DNA of 64,000 nucleotides from Duganella qianjiadongensis (GTDB lineage: Bacteria; Pseudomonadota; Gammaproteobacteria; Burkholderiales; Burkholderiaceae_D). This document shows positions 9,101-16,856 of this stretch, piece after piece. The DNA lies in the NCBI RefSeq assembly GCF_009857915.1, contig NZ_WWCM01000002.1:186001-250000 (forward strand), given 5' to 3'. Made by a program: the position numbers and the translations under genes. The notes below the pieces were generated by a model. The model did no database searches. It was not told where the DNA came from and was given only the letters and a program-made list of their open reading frames with translations. How positions within the stretch are numbered: position 1 is the first letter of the stretch; each line of letters starts with the position of its first letter.

Positions 9101-9265
9101 CTGAACTCCGCCGGTCTGACACTGGCGGCAACCGATCCGGCCAAGCTGCGCGCTGCGCAGGAAGCCGCTGCTGCCATCGTGGCACCGGTACGCAAGCCAC
9201 GCGAGCGCAAACCACTGCCACCGCAGTCGGATGAGCCGCTGATCCAGGTCGATACCCGCCGCTAA
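6188..9265 (+). CDS. rne: Ribonuclease E
   Basis: A 1025-residue endoribonuclease E, core of the RNA degradosome, which processes rRNA and tRNA and starts mRNA decay. The N-terminal catalytic half holds the S1 domain (about 35-120), the 5'-sensor/RNase H region, and the DNase I-like site with Asp301 (SVDVNSA) and Asp344 (VIDFIDM), equivalent to the two catalytic Mg ligands. The Zn-link CPRCSGTG has Cys402 and Cys405. The C-terminal half is low complexity: an Arg/Pro-rich RNA-binding stretch (about 600-690), a second Arg cluster (about 735-755) and a long Ala/Val/Pro tract (about 775-990), ending in a short conserved-looking tail. The start has GGAG nine bases upstream. Confidence 0.96.
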   Translation: MKRMLFNATQQEELRVAIVDGQKLIDIDIETAGREQRKSNIYKGVITRIEPSLEACFVSYGEDRHGFLPFKEVARTYFREGIDVRNATIKEALREGQEIMVQVEKEERGNKGAALTSFVSLAGRYLVLMPNNPRGGGVSRRVEGEERQELRETMDKLDLPPGMSVIARTAGIGRNVDELQWDLNYLMQLWRAIEGAGKSAPGAFLIYQESSLVIRAIRDYFQPDIGEILIDTDEIYEQAHQFMSHVMPDMVHRVKRYSDDVPLFSRFQIEHQIETAYSRTVPLPSGGAIVIDHTEALVSVDVNSARATRGSDIETTAFNTNCEAAEEVARQLRLRDLGGLIVIDFIDMEVAKNQREVEQRLKDALHHDRARVQMGKISRFGLMELSRQRLRPSLSEGSHVTCPRCSGTGHIRDTESSALQVLRIIQEEAMKENSATIHVQVPVDVAAFLLNEKRGEVLKIETRHRITIILVPNKHLETPHYKLERIKHDDPRLEDHQASYNLAEQAETDMAYSKRQKEEAKPRQEAVVKTITPDQPAPMVERSKASETVIKPVPAPAPSAPKKGFFARLFSFLSPEPAPAALPQQPTIVVKAPAGDRGERNGRGPRGRNRNGKGGRGEREEREAGAAARPASEEGKAESTARPARPPRPPREPREPREGQNAEAQAPRERAPRPPREPRGEKANQEVKAEELALNPAATLNGPATDAASTILKTAAQNGPEGDENEAAEGEEPRRRRRRGGRNRNRREREGAEGQEAVAGEQDEQGTLQFTVAPAETADAPVAAASAAVAPAVVPVVAPVVAPVAAAVEAAVATPAAPAAAEAMVAAPVAAVALEAVAPAPAADVEAPVAAPAPAASPAVETAPVAAEVAAPAVAAAPAAEPAPVVAEAVAAPVVETVAAPVVEVAAAPVVPAAALPAAAEPVAAAPVAEATPVEASPAVAAVPVLAEAAVAAPAPVAAPAPAAAADLHALLNSAGLTLAATDPAKLRAAQEAAAAIVAPVRKPRERKPLPPQSDEPLIQVDTRR

Positions 9266-9286
9266 TTCGGTCGGCACTGGCCACAG

Positions 9287-9314
9287 AAAGGGAAGCCGCG
9301 TGCTTCCCTTTTTT
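9287..9314 (+). terminator. Intrinsic terminator of rne
   Basis: AAAGGGAAG (9287-9295) and CTTCCCTTT (9303-9311) form a perfect 9 bp stem with a seven-base loop, running into six T residues (9309-9314), 21 bases past the rne stop. Confidence 0.9.
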
Positions 9315-9394
9315 ATTCCTGCCGGCGCATAAACACGCTTTTTGCGCCAACGTGCTATCGTAGCGGCTCGCATTTCTCTTACGTACGTCTACCC

Positions 9395-10504
9395 ATGGCC
9401 GAGAAAATCATCATGCTGGCGCAGCAGCGCCACGCCACGCCAGCCATCCCCGCGCGCGCTGAAAGCCCCGCCGGTTTGCTGGGCGACCAGCTGGGCCGCC
9501 CGCTGCGCGATTTACGCATTTCCGTGACCGACCGCTGCAATTTCCGTTGCGTATATTGCATGCCCAAAGCCGTCTTCGATAGCGACTACCAATACCTGCC
9601 CCACAAGGCCTTGCTGTCGTTCGAGGAAATCACCCGGCTGGCAAAGATTTTTGTAGCGCACGGCGTAGAGAAAATCCGTCTCACAGGTGGCGAACCGCTG
9701 CTGCGCAAAGATATCGAAAAGCTCATCGCCATGCTGGCGCAGCTCAAAACGGCCAGCGGCCAGCCGCTCGACCTGACGCTCACCACCAACGCCTCGCTGC
9801 TGGCGCGCAAGGCGCAGGCGCTCAAGGACGCCGGCCTGCAGCGCGTCACCGTCTCGCTGGACGCGCTCGACAACCAGACCTTCCGCCGCATGAACGACGT
9901 CGACTTCGACGTCGGCGACGTGCTGCAAGGACTGGAAAGCGCGCACAAGGTAGGACTGGGCCCTATCAAGATCAACATGGTGGTCAAGGGCGGCATGAAC
10001 GATCAGGAAATTCTGCCCATGGCGCGCTACTTCCGCCACTCGCCCTTTATCCTGCGCTTTATCGAATACATGGACGTCGGTGCCTCGAATGGCTGGAAAA
10101 TGGACGAGGTGCTCCCCTCGGCACAGGTGGTAGAGCGCATCCATGCCGAATTCCCGCTGCAGGCGCTGGACGCCAACTACAGCGGCGAAACGGCCACGCG
10201 CTGGCGCTACGCCGACGGCGGCGGTGAAATCGGCATGATCTCCAGCGTCACGCAGGCATTCTGCGGCGACTGTACGCGCGCACGCCTGTCCACCGAGGGC
10301 CAGTTATATACCTGTTTGTTTGCCAGCAGCGGCCACGACCTGCGCACCCTGCTGCGCGATGGTCATAGCGATAGCGACATCAGCGGTGCGCTGGCGCAGC
10401 TCTGGCGCGCACGCGGTGACCGCTATTCGGAACTGCGCACGGCACAGACGGAACTGCCGCCGGCCGAGCGGCGCAAAGTAGAAATGTCTTACATCGGAGG
10501 TTAG
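9395..10504 (+). CDS. moaA: GTP 3',8-cyclase MoaA
   Basis: A 369-residue radical SAM enzyme for the first step of molybdenum cofactor synthesis, turning GTP into 3',8-cyclo-GTP with MoaC as partner enzyme. The SAM-cluster cysteines are Cys48, Cys52 and Cys55 ([10 protein letters not shown]). The second [4Fe-4S] cluster has Cys290, Cys293 and Cys307 (FCGDC...YTC). [11 protein letters not shown] is present and the protein ends in the required Gly-Gly. An N-terminal extension of about 30 residues precedes the core; no clear ribosome site marks the ATG at 9395, so an internal start at 9413 is possible. It runs directly into mobA-moeA. Confidence 0.93.
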   Translation: MAEKIIMLAQQRHATPAIPARAESPAGLLGDQLGRPLRDLRISVTDRCNFRCVYCMPKAVFDSDYQYLPHKALLSFEEITRLAKIFVAHGVEKIRLTGGEPLLRKDIEKLIAMLAQLKTASGQPLDLTLTTNASLLARKAQALKDAGLQRVTVSLDALDNQTFRRMNDVDFDVGDVLQGLESAHKVGLGPIKINMVVKGGMNDQEILPMARYFRHSPFILRFIEYMDVGASNGWKMDEVLPSAQVVERIHAEFPLQALDANYSGETATRWRYADGGGEIGMISSVTQAFCGDCTRARLSTEGQLYTCLFASSGHDLRTLLRDGHSDSDISGALAQLWRARGDRYSELRTAQTELPPAERRKVEMSYIGG

Positions 10505-10505
10505 T

Positions 10506-12389
10506 TTGTCTTTCCACAACCAGATCACCGGCCTGATACTTGCCGGTGGCCGCGGCAGCCGCATGGGCAGCGTCGATAAGGGCTTGCAGCCTTTCCGCAC
10601 CAGCACGCTGATAGAACACGTCATCGCCCGTCTGGCGCCGCAGGTAGCTAGCTACGCCATCAATGCCAACCGCAATCTGACGCGCTATCAGGAACTGGCC
10701 GGCAACGTCCCGGTACTGCCCGACTATCTCGATGGCTACGCCGGACCGCTGGCCGGCCTGCAGATCGGCCTGCAGTTCTGTCCCACCGAGCTGCTGCTGA
10801 CTGTCCCCTGCGATTCGCCCTTGCTGCCAGCCGATCTGGCTCAGCGCCTGCATGCTGCGCTGAGCGAACAGCATGCCGACGTGGCACTGGCCGTTACCAT
10901 GCAGACGCGGCCCGACGCCGCCACGCCGCAGCGCCAGCTGCATCCCGTCTTCGCCCTGCTTAAAACCAGCGTGCTGCCGCAACTGGAAGCATATCTGGCC
11001 AGCGGCGAGCGGCGCATGGAGAGCTGGTTCAAGTCGCTGCGCGTGGCTGAGGTGTTGTTCGAAGATGACGCAGCATTCAGCAACGTCAACACACTGGAAG
11101 AATTGCAAGCACTAGAACAGCCGCTTGTTCCGGCACCTCCCAGCCAGCACGACGCAGCGCTGCATGTGGAACAGGCCCAGCACCTGATTGCGCAACAGAT
11201 TACGCCGCTCGATGCCAGTCTGACGGTGCCCCTCTGCAGTGCGCTTGACCGCGTGCTGGCACAGGATGTGATCTCGCCCATCAACGTTCCCGCCTACGAC
11301 AATTCGGCCATGGACGGCTATGCCATGCGCGGCGCCGATCTGCCCACGCCGGAACAGGCGCAGGCCACCCTTAAAGTCATCGGCATAGCCTACGCTGGCC
11401 GCCCCTGCGCGCTGGAAGTACAGGCCGGAGACTGCATCCGCATCATGACCGGGGCTGCCATGCCGGCCGGCTGCGACAGCGTGCTGCCGCAGGAGCTGGC
11501 GGCCGCCATCAGCGAAAACAGCGTCACCATCGCACACGGCGTTATCCAGAACGGCGCCAACCGCCGCTTCGCCGGGGAGGACCTGAAACAGGGCAGCGTG
11601 GCACTGGCCAAGGGCAAGCTGCTGCGCCCTGCCGATCTGGGCCTGATCGCTTCGCTCGGCCTGGCCGAAGTCAGCGTGCAGCGCAAACTGCGTGTGGCCT
11701 TCTTCTCTACCGGCGACGAGCTGCGTGCACCGGGGCAGCCACTCGGGCAAGGCTGCATTTACGACAGCAACCGCTATACCGTGTTCGGCATGCTCACCCG
11801 GCTAGGCTGCGAAGTGATCGACATGGGCATCGTGCGCGATGATCCGCAGGCGCTCGATGCTGCGCTGCGCAGTGCCTGCCAGCAGGCCGATGCCATCATC
11901 ACCTCGGGCGGCGTATCGGAAGGCGCCGCCGACTACACGCGCGACATCCTTGCCAGTCTGGGACAGCTATCGTTCTGGAAGCTGGCCATGCGTCCGGGCC
12001 GGCCACTGGCCTTCGGACAGATCCGCGACGGCGCACATAGCGCTTGGCTGATCGGCCTGCCCGGCAATCCTGTCGCCGTGGCCGTGTCGTTCTATCTGTT
12101 TGCCCGCCCCGCCCTGCTGGCCATGATGGGTGCACAGGCGCCGCAGGCAACACTGCAGGCCAGAGCGCAGACGGCCATCCGCAAACGCCCCGGCCGCACC
12201 GAATACCAGCGCGGCATCATCAGCCGTGGCACGGACGGTCGGCCCGAAGTGCGCCTGACCGGTGCACAGGGTTCCGGCATCCTGCGCTCCATGACGGAGG
12301 CAAACTGCATTGTGGTGCTCGGCCATGAACAGGGCAATGTGGCTGCCGGCGATATGGTAGACGTGCTGCCGTTCGAAGGACTGATCTAG
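10506..12389 (+). CDS. MobA-MoeA fusion: Moco guanylyltransferase / molybdopterin molybdenumtransferase
   Basis: A 627-residue single chain carrying two normally separate enzymes. Residues 1 to about 205 are MobA: LILAGGRGSRMGSVDKGLQP nucleotide-binding loop and the PCDSP metal motif. Residues from about 215 are a full MoeA: PAYDNSAMDGYAMR, RIMTGAAMPAGCDSVLPQE, ITSGGVSEGAADYTRD and GLPGNPVAV. MoeA inserts molybdate into adenylylated molybdopterin and MobA adds GMP to the product, so the fusion joins consecutive steps. The start is a TTG with GGAGG five bases upstream, inside the end of moaA. The short Pro-containing linker (about 205-215) has no internal Met, arguing against hidden separate translation of MoeA. 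Confidence 0.9.
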   Translation: MSFHNQITGLILAGGRGSRMGSVDKGLQPFRTSTLIEHVIARLAPQVASYAINANRNLTRYQELAGNVPVLPDYLDGYAGPLAGLQIGLQFCPTELLLTVPCDSPLLPADLAQRLHAALSEQHADVALAVTMQTRPDAATPQRQLHPVFALLKTSVLPQLEAYLASGERRMESWFKSLRVAEVLFEDDAAFSNVNTLEELQALEQPLVPAPPSQHDAALHVEQAQHLIAQQITPLDASLTVPLCSALDRVLAQDVISPINVPAYDNSAMDGYAMRGADLPTPEQAQATLKVIGIAYAGRPCALEVQAGDCIRIMTGAAMPAGCDSVLPQELAAAISENSVTIAHGVIQNGANRRFAGEDLKQGSVALAKGKLLRPADLGLIASLGLAEVSVQRKLRVAFFSTGDELRAPGQPLGQGCIYDSNRYTVFGMLTRLGCEVIDMGIVRDDPQALDAALRSACQQADAIITSGGVSEGAADYTRDILASLGQLSFWKLAMRPGRPLAFGQIRDGAHSAWLIGLPGNPVAVAVSFYLFARPALLAMMGAQAPQATLQARAQTAIRKRPGRTEYQRGIISRGTDGRPEVRLTGAQGSGILRSMTEANCIVVLGHEQGNVAAGDMVDVLPFEGLI

Positions 12390-12413
12390 TCCGGCGCAGC
12401 AGCCCGGCCGGCT

Positions 12414-13733
12414 TCAATCCGGCTCGGGCTGGTGAGCCTCAGGCTGCGCGCCCAGCAGCAATTGCGCCGCTTCACTGGGCAGCGCCTCCACCGTCTTGAG
12501 CTTGCGCGCCATCTGGCGGCTACGGGTTTCCGCCGATTCGATATTTTTGGCGGCGCGCTCCAGCGTCAGCTTGGTCGCTGCCAGCACATCGCCGAACTTG
12601 GCAAACTCGGTCTTCACCGCGCCCAGCACCTGCCAGACTTCCGATGAACGGCGTTCCAGTGCCAGCGTGCGGAAGCCCATCTGCAGGCTATTGAGCAATG
12701 CCGACAGCGTCGATGGGCCGGCAATGCTGATACGGTGTACGCGCTGCAGTTCGTCCGCCAGCCCGGGACGGCGCATCACTTCCGCATACAGCCCTTCGGT
12801 AGGCAGGAACAGGATGGCAAAGTCGGTAGTATGCGGCGGGGCCAGATATTTTTCGGCGATGGTCTTCGCTTCTCCCCGCACCGCACGTTCCAGCTCGCGG
12901 CCGGCCAGCGCCACGCCATCGGCATCGGCCTGCTCCGCCGCTTCCAGCAAGCGTTCGTACTGCTCCTTGGGAAACTTGGCATCGATCGGCATCCAGACCG
13001 GCACCGCGCCATCTTTCTGGCCCGGCAGCTTGAGTGCAAACTCCACCCGTGCGCCGCTACCGGCGATGGTTTCCACATTCTTGGCATACTGCTCAGGGGT
13101 GAGCACCTGCTCCAGCAGCATTTCCAGCTGCACCTCGCCCCAAGTGCCGCGCGTTTTCACATTGGTCAGCACCCGCTTCAGATCGCCCACACCCAGCGCC
13201 AGCTGCTGCATTTCACCCAGCCCCTGATGCACGCGCTCCAGCCGTTCCGACACCTGCTGGAACGAGGCGCTGAGGCGCGCCTCCAGTGTGGCATGCAGCT
13301 TTTCATCCACCGTCTTGCGCATCTCTTCCAGCCGCGCGCCGTTATCGGTCTGCAGATCGCGTATCTTCGCTTCCAGCGTAGCGCGCACTTCCTGCATGCG
13401 CGCCGCATTCGATTCGGTCAGCCTTGCCAGTGTCTGGTTCATACTGTCGGCGAACAGCTTCAGGTTACGGCTCTGCTCCTCGCGCCCCACCAGCCCTTGT
13501 GCTTCCAGCTGGCGCCGCAGTCCCTCGAACTGCTGCACCGTGGCGGCATGGGTAGCCTGCGCCGTCGTTTGCAACTGCAGGCGCACTTCACGTTCCACCC
13601 GTTCGATGCGCTCCGCCAGTCCTGCTTCCTGAGCACTGCTCTGCGCAGCGCGCGCGCGCAGCAGCGCCAGCACTTGCAGTACCAGCACAAAAGTCAATAA
13701 CAGCAACAACACGAAAAATTCTATCTGGCCCAT
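12414..13733 (-). CDS. rmuC: DNA recombination protein RmuC
   Basis: A 439-residue RmuC-family protein. A single N-terminal membrane anchor (about 5-25) is followed by a long coiled coil (about 30-180) rich in Glu, Arg and Gln. The conserved RmuC domain comes next, with TRGTWGEVQLEMLLEQVL and IDAKFPKEQYERLLEA, a restriction-endonuclease-like fold. RmuC limits inversions at short inverted repeats in E. coli; its biochemical activity is not settled. It starts four bases after the truncated-haemoglobin stop, so it is probably the last gene of the synthase-globin-rmuC unit. Confidence 0.9.
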   Translation of the reverse strand: MGQIEFFVLLLLLTFVLVLQVLALLRARAAQSSAQEAGLAERIERVEREVRLQLQTTAQATHAATVQQFEGLRRQLEAQGLVGREEQSRNLKLFADSMNQTLARLTESNAARMQEVRATLEAKIRDLQTDNGARLEEMRKTVDEKLHATLEARLSASFQQVSERLERVHQGLGEMQQLALGVGDLKRVLTNVKTRGTWGEVQLEMLLEQVLTPEQYAKNVETIAGSGARVEFALKLPGQKDGAVPVWMPIDAKFPKEQYERLLEAAEQADADGVALAGRELERAVRGEAKTIAEKYLAPPHTTDFAILFLPTEGLYAEVMRRPGLADELQRVHRISIAGPSTLSALLNSLQMGFRTLALERRSSEVWQVLGAVKTEFAKFGDVLAATKLTLERAAKNIESAETRSRQMARKLKTVEALPSEAAQLLLGAQPEAHQPEPD

Positions 13734-13737
13734 GGCA

Positions 13738-14127
13738 TCAATCCGGTTTGTTGCGCATCCAGTCTGCCGTCTGATAGAAGGACTCCATCAGACGCAGACG
13801 CAAGTTCTCATCGACGCCCACATCTTCCATCGCCCAGGCCATCGCCTGCAGCCACTGGTCGCGTTCCTTGGTACCGATTGCGAATGGCATGTGGCGCATG
13901 CGCAGGCGCGGGTGGCCGTGCGCCTCCACATACAGGTCCGGCCCGCCCATCCAGCCACTGAGGAACATGAACAGGCGCTCGCGCGCATTGTCCAGCGAGG
14001 TGCCGTGTGTGGCACGCAGCAAGGCAAACTGCGGTTCCAGTTCCATCAGGTCATAAAAGCGATCCACCATGTCGCGCACGCGTGCTTCGCCGCCAATTAC
14101 TTCGTAGAGAGTTCGAGATTCAGTCAT
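13738..14127 (-). CDS. Group 2 truncated haemoglobin (trHbO-like)
   Basis: A 129-residue 2-on-2 globin. The group 2 pattern is clear: FYDLM near the B helix with Tyr25 as the distal B10 Tyr, HPRLRMRHMPFAIG with proximal His79, and Trp92 at the G8 position typical of group 2. These globins bind O2 and NO and are linked to NO detoxification or oxygen handling. The ATG at 14127 has GGCGG just upstream; longer starts would add an unrelated Arg-rich extension. It lies 37 bases downstream of the autoinducer synthase on the same strand and 4 bases before rmuC. Confidence 0.9.
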   Translation of the reverse strand: MTESRTLYEVIGGEARVRDMVDRFYDLMELEPQFALLRATHGTSLDNARERLFMFLSGWMGGPDLYVEAHGHPRLRMRHMPFAIGTKERDQWLQAMAWAMEDVGVDENLRLRLMESFYQTADWMRNKPD

Positions 14128-14164
14128 AGCCGCCATGATAGCGCAGCGCAGGCGGCCATGCTGA

Positions 14165-15409
14165 TCAAACCAGCGCCAGCCTGTGCAGACGCCGCGTCGA
14201 TGACCAGTTCTGCCAGTCCAGCTCTTCACGCACGGCGGCGCAGCCCGCGATAATCTGCGCCAGCTGCGCCGCACTCAGGCCCGAATTGAGCGTCAGCCGG
14301 ACCAGCGAACGGTTCTTCGCTGTCGCCGGTGCGCAGAACATGGCGCCGTACACACCGTGCCGCTCCAGCGCCTTGCGCAAGGCCAGCGTCTGCGGCTCCG
14401 GCCCCGCTTCCAGTGCGATAATCTGCTCGCTACCATCGCTGACATTGAAGCCCAGCTGCGCCAGCGCACTGCGCACATGGCTGGCATGCTGCTGCAGTGT
14501 GGCGCGGCGCTGATCGGCCAGACGGATGAAATCGAGCGCCGCATCGAACCACGCCAGTTCGTGGCGCAGCAGACAGGAACTGAAGATCGCCGGGCGCGAC
14601 TCGGACAGGAAATAGCCTTTGAATCTGTCCGAACAACTAATCAGTCCTGCCCGGCCGGCAAATGCCTTGGCCAGCGAAGCCGTACGGAAATGCACGCGCT
14701 CATTCAACCCCAGCGCCGCCACCAATCCCGCACCTTGCGGGCCATGCGTGCCCAGCGAATGGGATTCATCCACGATCAGCATGCTGTGACTACACTCGGC
14801 CAGTTCCACCAGCTGAACTAGTGGCGCCACGCTGCCGTTGGTACTGTATAGCGCATCGACCGCAATCAGTCCCCGACCGTGGCGTGCCAGCTGCTTCTCC
14901 AGATGCCCCAGATCGTTATGCAGAAACGGCACCGGCTGGGCACCGGCAGACTGCACGCCCTCCCACAGCGATGCATGGGCCTGCATGTCGAGATACACGG
15001 GAATACCGGGTTCGGCCAGGGTCTGTACCAGCCCCACATTGGCGGCCCAGCCAGACTGGGCGAGGATGCAATCCTGCGCGCCCAGCCACTGCGCCAGCCG
15101 CTGTTCGAGCCGGTGCTGGGCGCTGCCCTGTTGCAGATACACGGCCGACATCAGCAGTTCACCCTGCGTCTGCACCAGCGCCGCCAGCTGGGCATAGCGC
15201 AAAGAGGCTTCATCTGCCAGGCACAGGTAATCATTCCCCGCTAGATACACAGCATCCGCCGGGGTGGGCTGCCATGCGTGAGGGTGTTCGCCACCCAGCA
15301 GTTGCTGTATCCGCGTGATATGGTGCAGATCCATGCGGCGTGCGACAAAATCCGGCAAACGGCATTCCGCAGGCAAAGGTTGAAGTGGCGAATGGACGGC
15401 ATTATTCAT
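14165..15409 (-). CDS. Alpha-hydroxyketone autoinducer synthase (CqsA/LqsA/JqsA type)
   Basis: A 414-residue PLP-dependent fold-type I alpha-oxoamine synthase. It resembles Vibrio CqsA more than BioF: LAGNDYL, LAQSGWAANVGLVQTL, the ASLWEG block, VDESHSLGTHGPQGAGL and FRTASLAKAFAGRAG all have direct counterparts. Lys248 in SLAKAF is the PLP Schiff-base lysine; Asp214 and His217 lie in the cofactor pocket. CqsA/LqsA condense an aminoacyl or SAM-derived substrate with acyl-CoA to make CAI-1/LAI-1-type signals. The divergent kinase and LqsR-like regulator complete the locus, which decides against a biotin-synthesis role; no other bio genes are present. The exact signal cannot be predicted. Confidence 0.88.
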   Translation of the reverse strand: MNNAVHSPLQPLPAECRLPDFVARRMDLHHITRIQQLLGGEHPHAWQPTPADAVYLAGNDYLCLADEASLRYAQLAALVQTQGELLMSAVYLQQGSAQHRLEQRLAQWLGAQDCILAQSGWAANVGLVQTLAEPGIPVYLDMQAHASLWEGVQSAGAQPVPFLHNDLGHLEKQLARHGRGLIAVDALYSTNGSVAPLVQLVELAECSHSMLIVDESHSLGTHGPQGAGLVAALGLNERVHFRTASLAKAFAGRAGLISCSDRFKGYFLSESRPAIFSSCLLRHELAWFDAALDFIRLADQRRATLQQHASHVRSALAQLGFNVSDGSEQIIALEAGPEPQTLALRKALERHGVYGAMFCAPATAKNRSLVRLTLNSGLSAAQLAQIIAGCAAVREELDWQNWSSTRRLHRLALV

Positions 15410-15482
15410 GAGTGCTACTCCTTCAGGTTTGTTGATGGAATGAAATCAACAACAACCTTGAGGCCAAAAAAAGAACGCCCGT

Positions 15483-15496
15483 TTGACGCCGGTCAA
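15483..15496. promoter_or_regulatory. FNR-like palindrome in the quorum-sensing divergent spacer
   Basis: TTGACGCCGGTCAA is a perfect palindrome TTGAC-N4-GTCAA, with the spacing of FNR/Anr sites and one symmetric deviation from TTGAT-N4-ATCAA. It lies 74 bases upstream of the synthase start, between the divergent synthase and kinase genes. A CRP/FNR-family regulator is the natural candidate; binding is inferred. Confidence 0.5.
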
Positions 15497-15548
15497 CAGG
15501 TGAGGCGAAACATTCAACCGCGCAACAAATTCAGGCGAAGATGGCGCT

Positions 15549-15562
15549 TTGATTAAGATCAA
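15549..15562. promoter_or_regulatory. Consensus FNR/Anr box at the kinase start
   Basis: TTGATTAAGATCAA matches the FNR/Anr consensus TTGAT-N4-ATCAA at every defined position. It lies 140 bases upstream of the synthase start and overlaps a possible TTG start of the divergent kinase. Located here it could activate the synthase-globin-rmuC transcript from a distance, or repress the kinase. The synthase -10 and -35 elements are not obvious. Confidence 0.55.
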
Positions 15563-15569
15563 CGCTGCT

Positions 15570-16853
15570 ATGCCCCAGCACCTCCTCCCTCCCTGGAATT
15601 TCCGCCTGCGGACTTGCCTGCAGGACCTAGTGCATATTCATGGTCATGAGCAACATACCGTCGTGCGCGTGTTTCTGCTTGCCTGCATAGGCACGGTTAC
15701 GATGCCGCTGTATTACCTGATCTGGCATCACTTTTTCCCTCAGGAGTATGAGTCGCTGACCCTGCGCGCGCTGGGGATCGTGCTCTGCCTGCTGGGCCTG
15801 TTCGCGCGCTGCTATCATCCGCGCATGCTGCAGGCCTATCTACTGCTAACGCTTAGCTATGTGCTGCCATTCTTTTTCACCTACATGTTCCTGATGAACC
15901 ATGCATCCGGCGTTTGGGGAGAATCGCTGCTGATCGCGCTGGTGCTGCTGTTTCACTTCGAAACAGCGTTGGCTATGCAGGCTTATCTGGCTGGAACGCT
16001 GGCCGCCTGCTGCGCCGCGATTGTGGCGGGTGACGCCGCTACCCTGCTCAGCAAGGAAGCTTTACAGCAGCTACCTATACACTGGTTCACGATAGCCGTC
16101 CTGTCCGTTGCCAAAATCAGCCGTCACATGCTGGCGCAAGAAAAACTGGCTGGACTGGGCGCAGGGCTAGCTAGCGTGGCGCACGAACTGCGCACACCAC
16201 TCAGTAGCGTGAACGCCAATGTACGGGGATTGCTACGCACTTACGGCACAGGCATCTGCCGCAACGGAGAAGAAAAATTCGCTGCCATCGATGCACTGGC
16301 GCGCATACAGTTCGAAGTACGCCATATGAACCACATGATAGATCTGTTTCTGCTCAGCGCTAGTGCCGTGCGGCAGAACCTGCGGCCAATCGAAATGGTA
16401 TCCATGCACGCCGCAGTAGCAGCCATGCTGGAACGCTACCCTTTTGTCAGCCACGCCCAGAAACAGCAGGTCGCACTGGAACTGCGTACCGATTTCCACT
16501 TCGCAGGTCAGAGCGAACTGGCGGTGATCGTACTGCTCAATCTACTTCGCAACGCCCTCAAAGCCATCCATCGCGCCGGCAAAGGACGGGTGCGTATCAT
16601 CGTCGATGGCCAGCATCAGGTTCCCAGACTGCTGTTCATCGACACCGGCTGCGGTATCGCGCGACATCATTTGCCACTCATTTTCCGCCGCTTCTACTCC
16701 TACCCTGCACACAACGGCAGCGGCATCGGCCTCGCGCTGTGCCAGGACATACTGCGGGCGTGGAATAGCCGCATACGCTGCGTCACGCGCGAGCAGGCAT
16801 ATGCCATTTTTGTACTCGAATTTCCACCCGTGCTAGCCACAACAGCGAGGTAA
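15570..16853 (+). CDS. Membrane histidine kinase of the Lqs/Jqs quorum-sensing system
   Basis: 427 residues from this ATG (434 if a TTG at 15549 is used). About five or six hydrophobic helices fill the first 190 residues, with no periplasmic sensor domain, as in LqsS/CqsS-type receptors. The kinase core has H-box SVAHELRTPLSS (His212 counting from the TTG), N-box NLLRNALKAI (Asn335), G1 DTGCGI and G2 GSGIGLAL. There is no fused receiver, unlike Vibrio CqsS. The TTG lies inside a consensus FNR box, so the ATG is preferred; neither has a strong ribosome site. It diverges from the synthase and is followed 3 bases later by the response regulator. Confidence 0.85.
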   Translation: MPQHLLPPWNFRLRTCLQDLVHIHGHEQHTVVRVFLLACIGTVTMPLYYLIWHHFFPQEYESLTLRALGIVLCLLGLFARCYHPRMLQAYLLLTLSYVLPFFFTYMFLMNHASGVWGESLLIALVLLFHFETALAMQAYLAGTLAACCAAIVAGDAATLLSKEALQQLPIHWFTIAVLSVAKISRHMLAQEKLAGLGAGLASVAHELRTPLSSVNANVRGLLRTYGTGICRNGEEKFAAIDALARIQFEVRHMNHMIDLFLLSASAVRQNLRPIEMVSMHAAVAAMLERYPFVSHAQKQQVALELRTDFHFAGQSELAVIVLLNLLRNALKAIHRAGKGRVRIIVDGQHQVPRLLFIDTGCGIARHHLPLIFRRFYSYPAHNGSGIGLALCQDILRAWNSRIRCVTREQAYAIFVLEFPPVLATTAR

Positions 16854-16856
16854 TGC

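Noticed and set aside
8449..9210. A 253-codon antisense frame made almost only of Ala, Thr, Gly and Ser
   Set aside because: It mirrors the Ala/Val/Pro low-complexity tail of RNase E on the other strand; the repetitive codons create the open frame.
15549..15569. TTG start of the quorum-sensing kinase
   Set aside because: The codon lies in a consensus FNR site and lacks a good ribosome site; the ATG at 15570 is preferred, although the TTG cannot be excluded.
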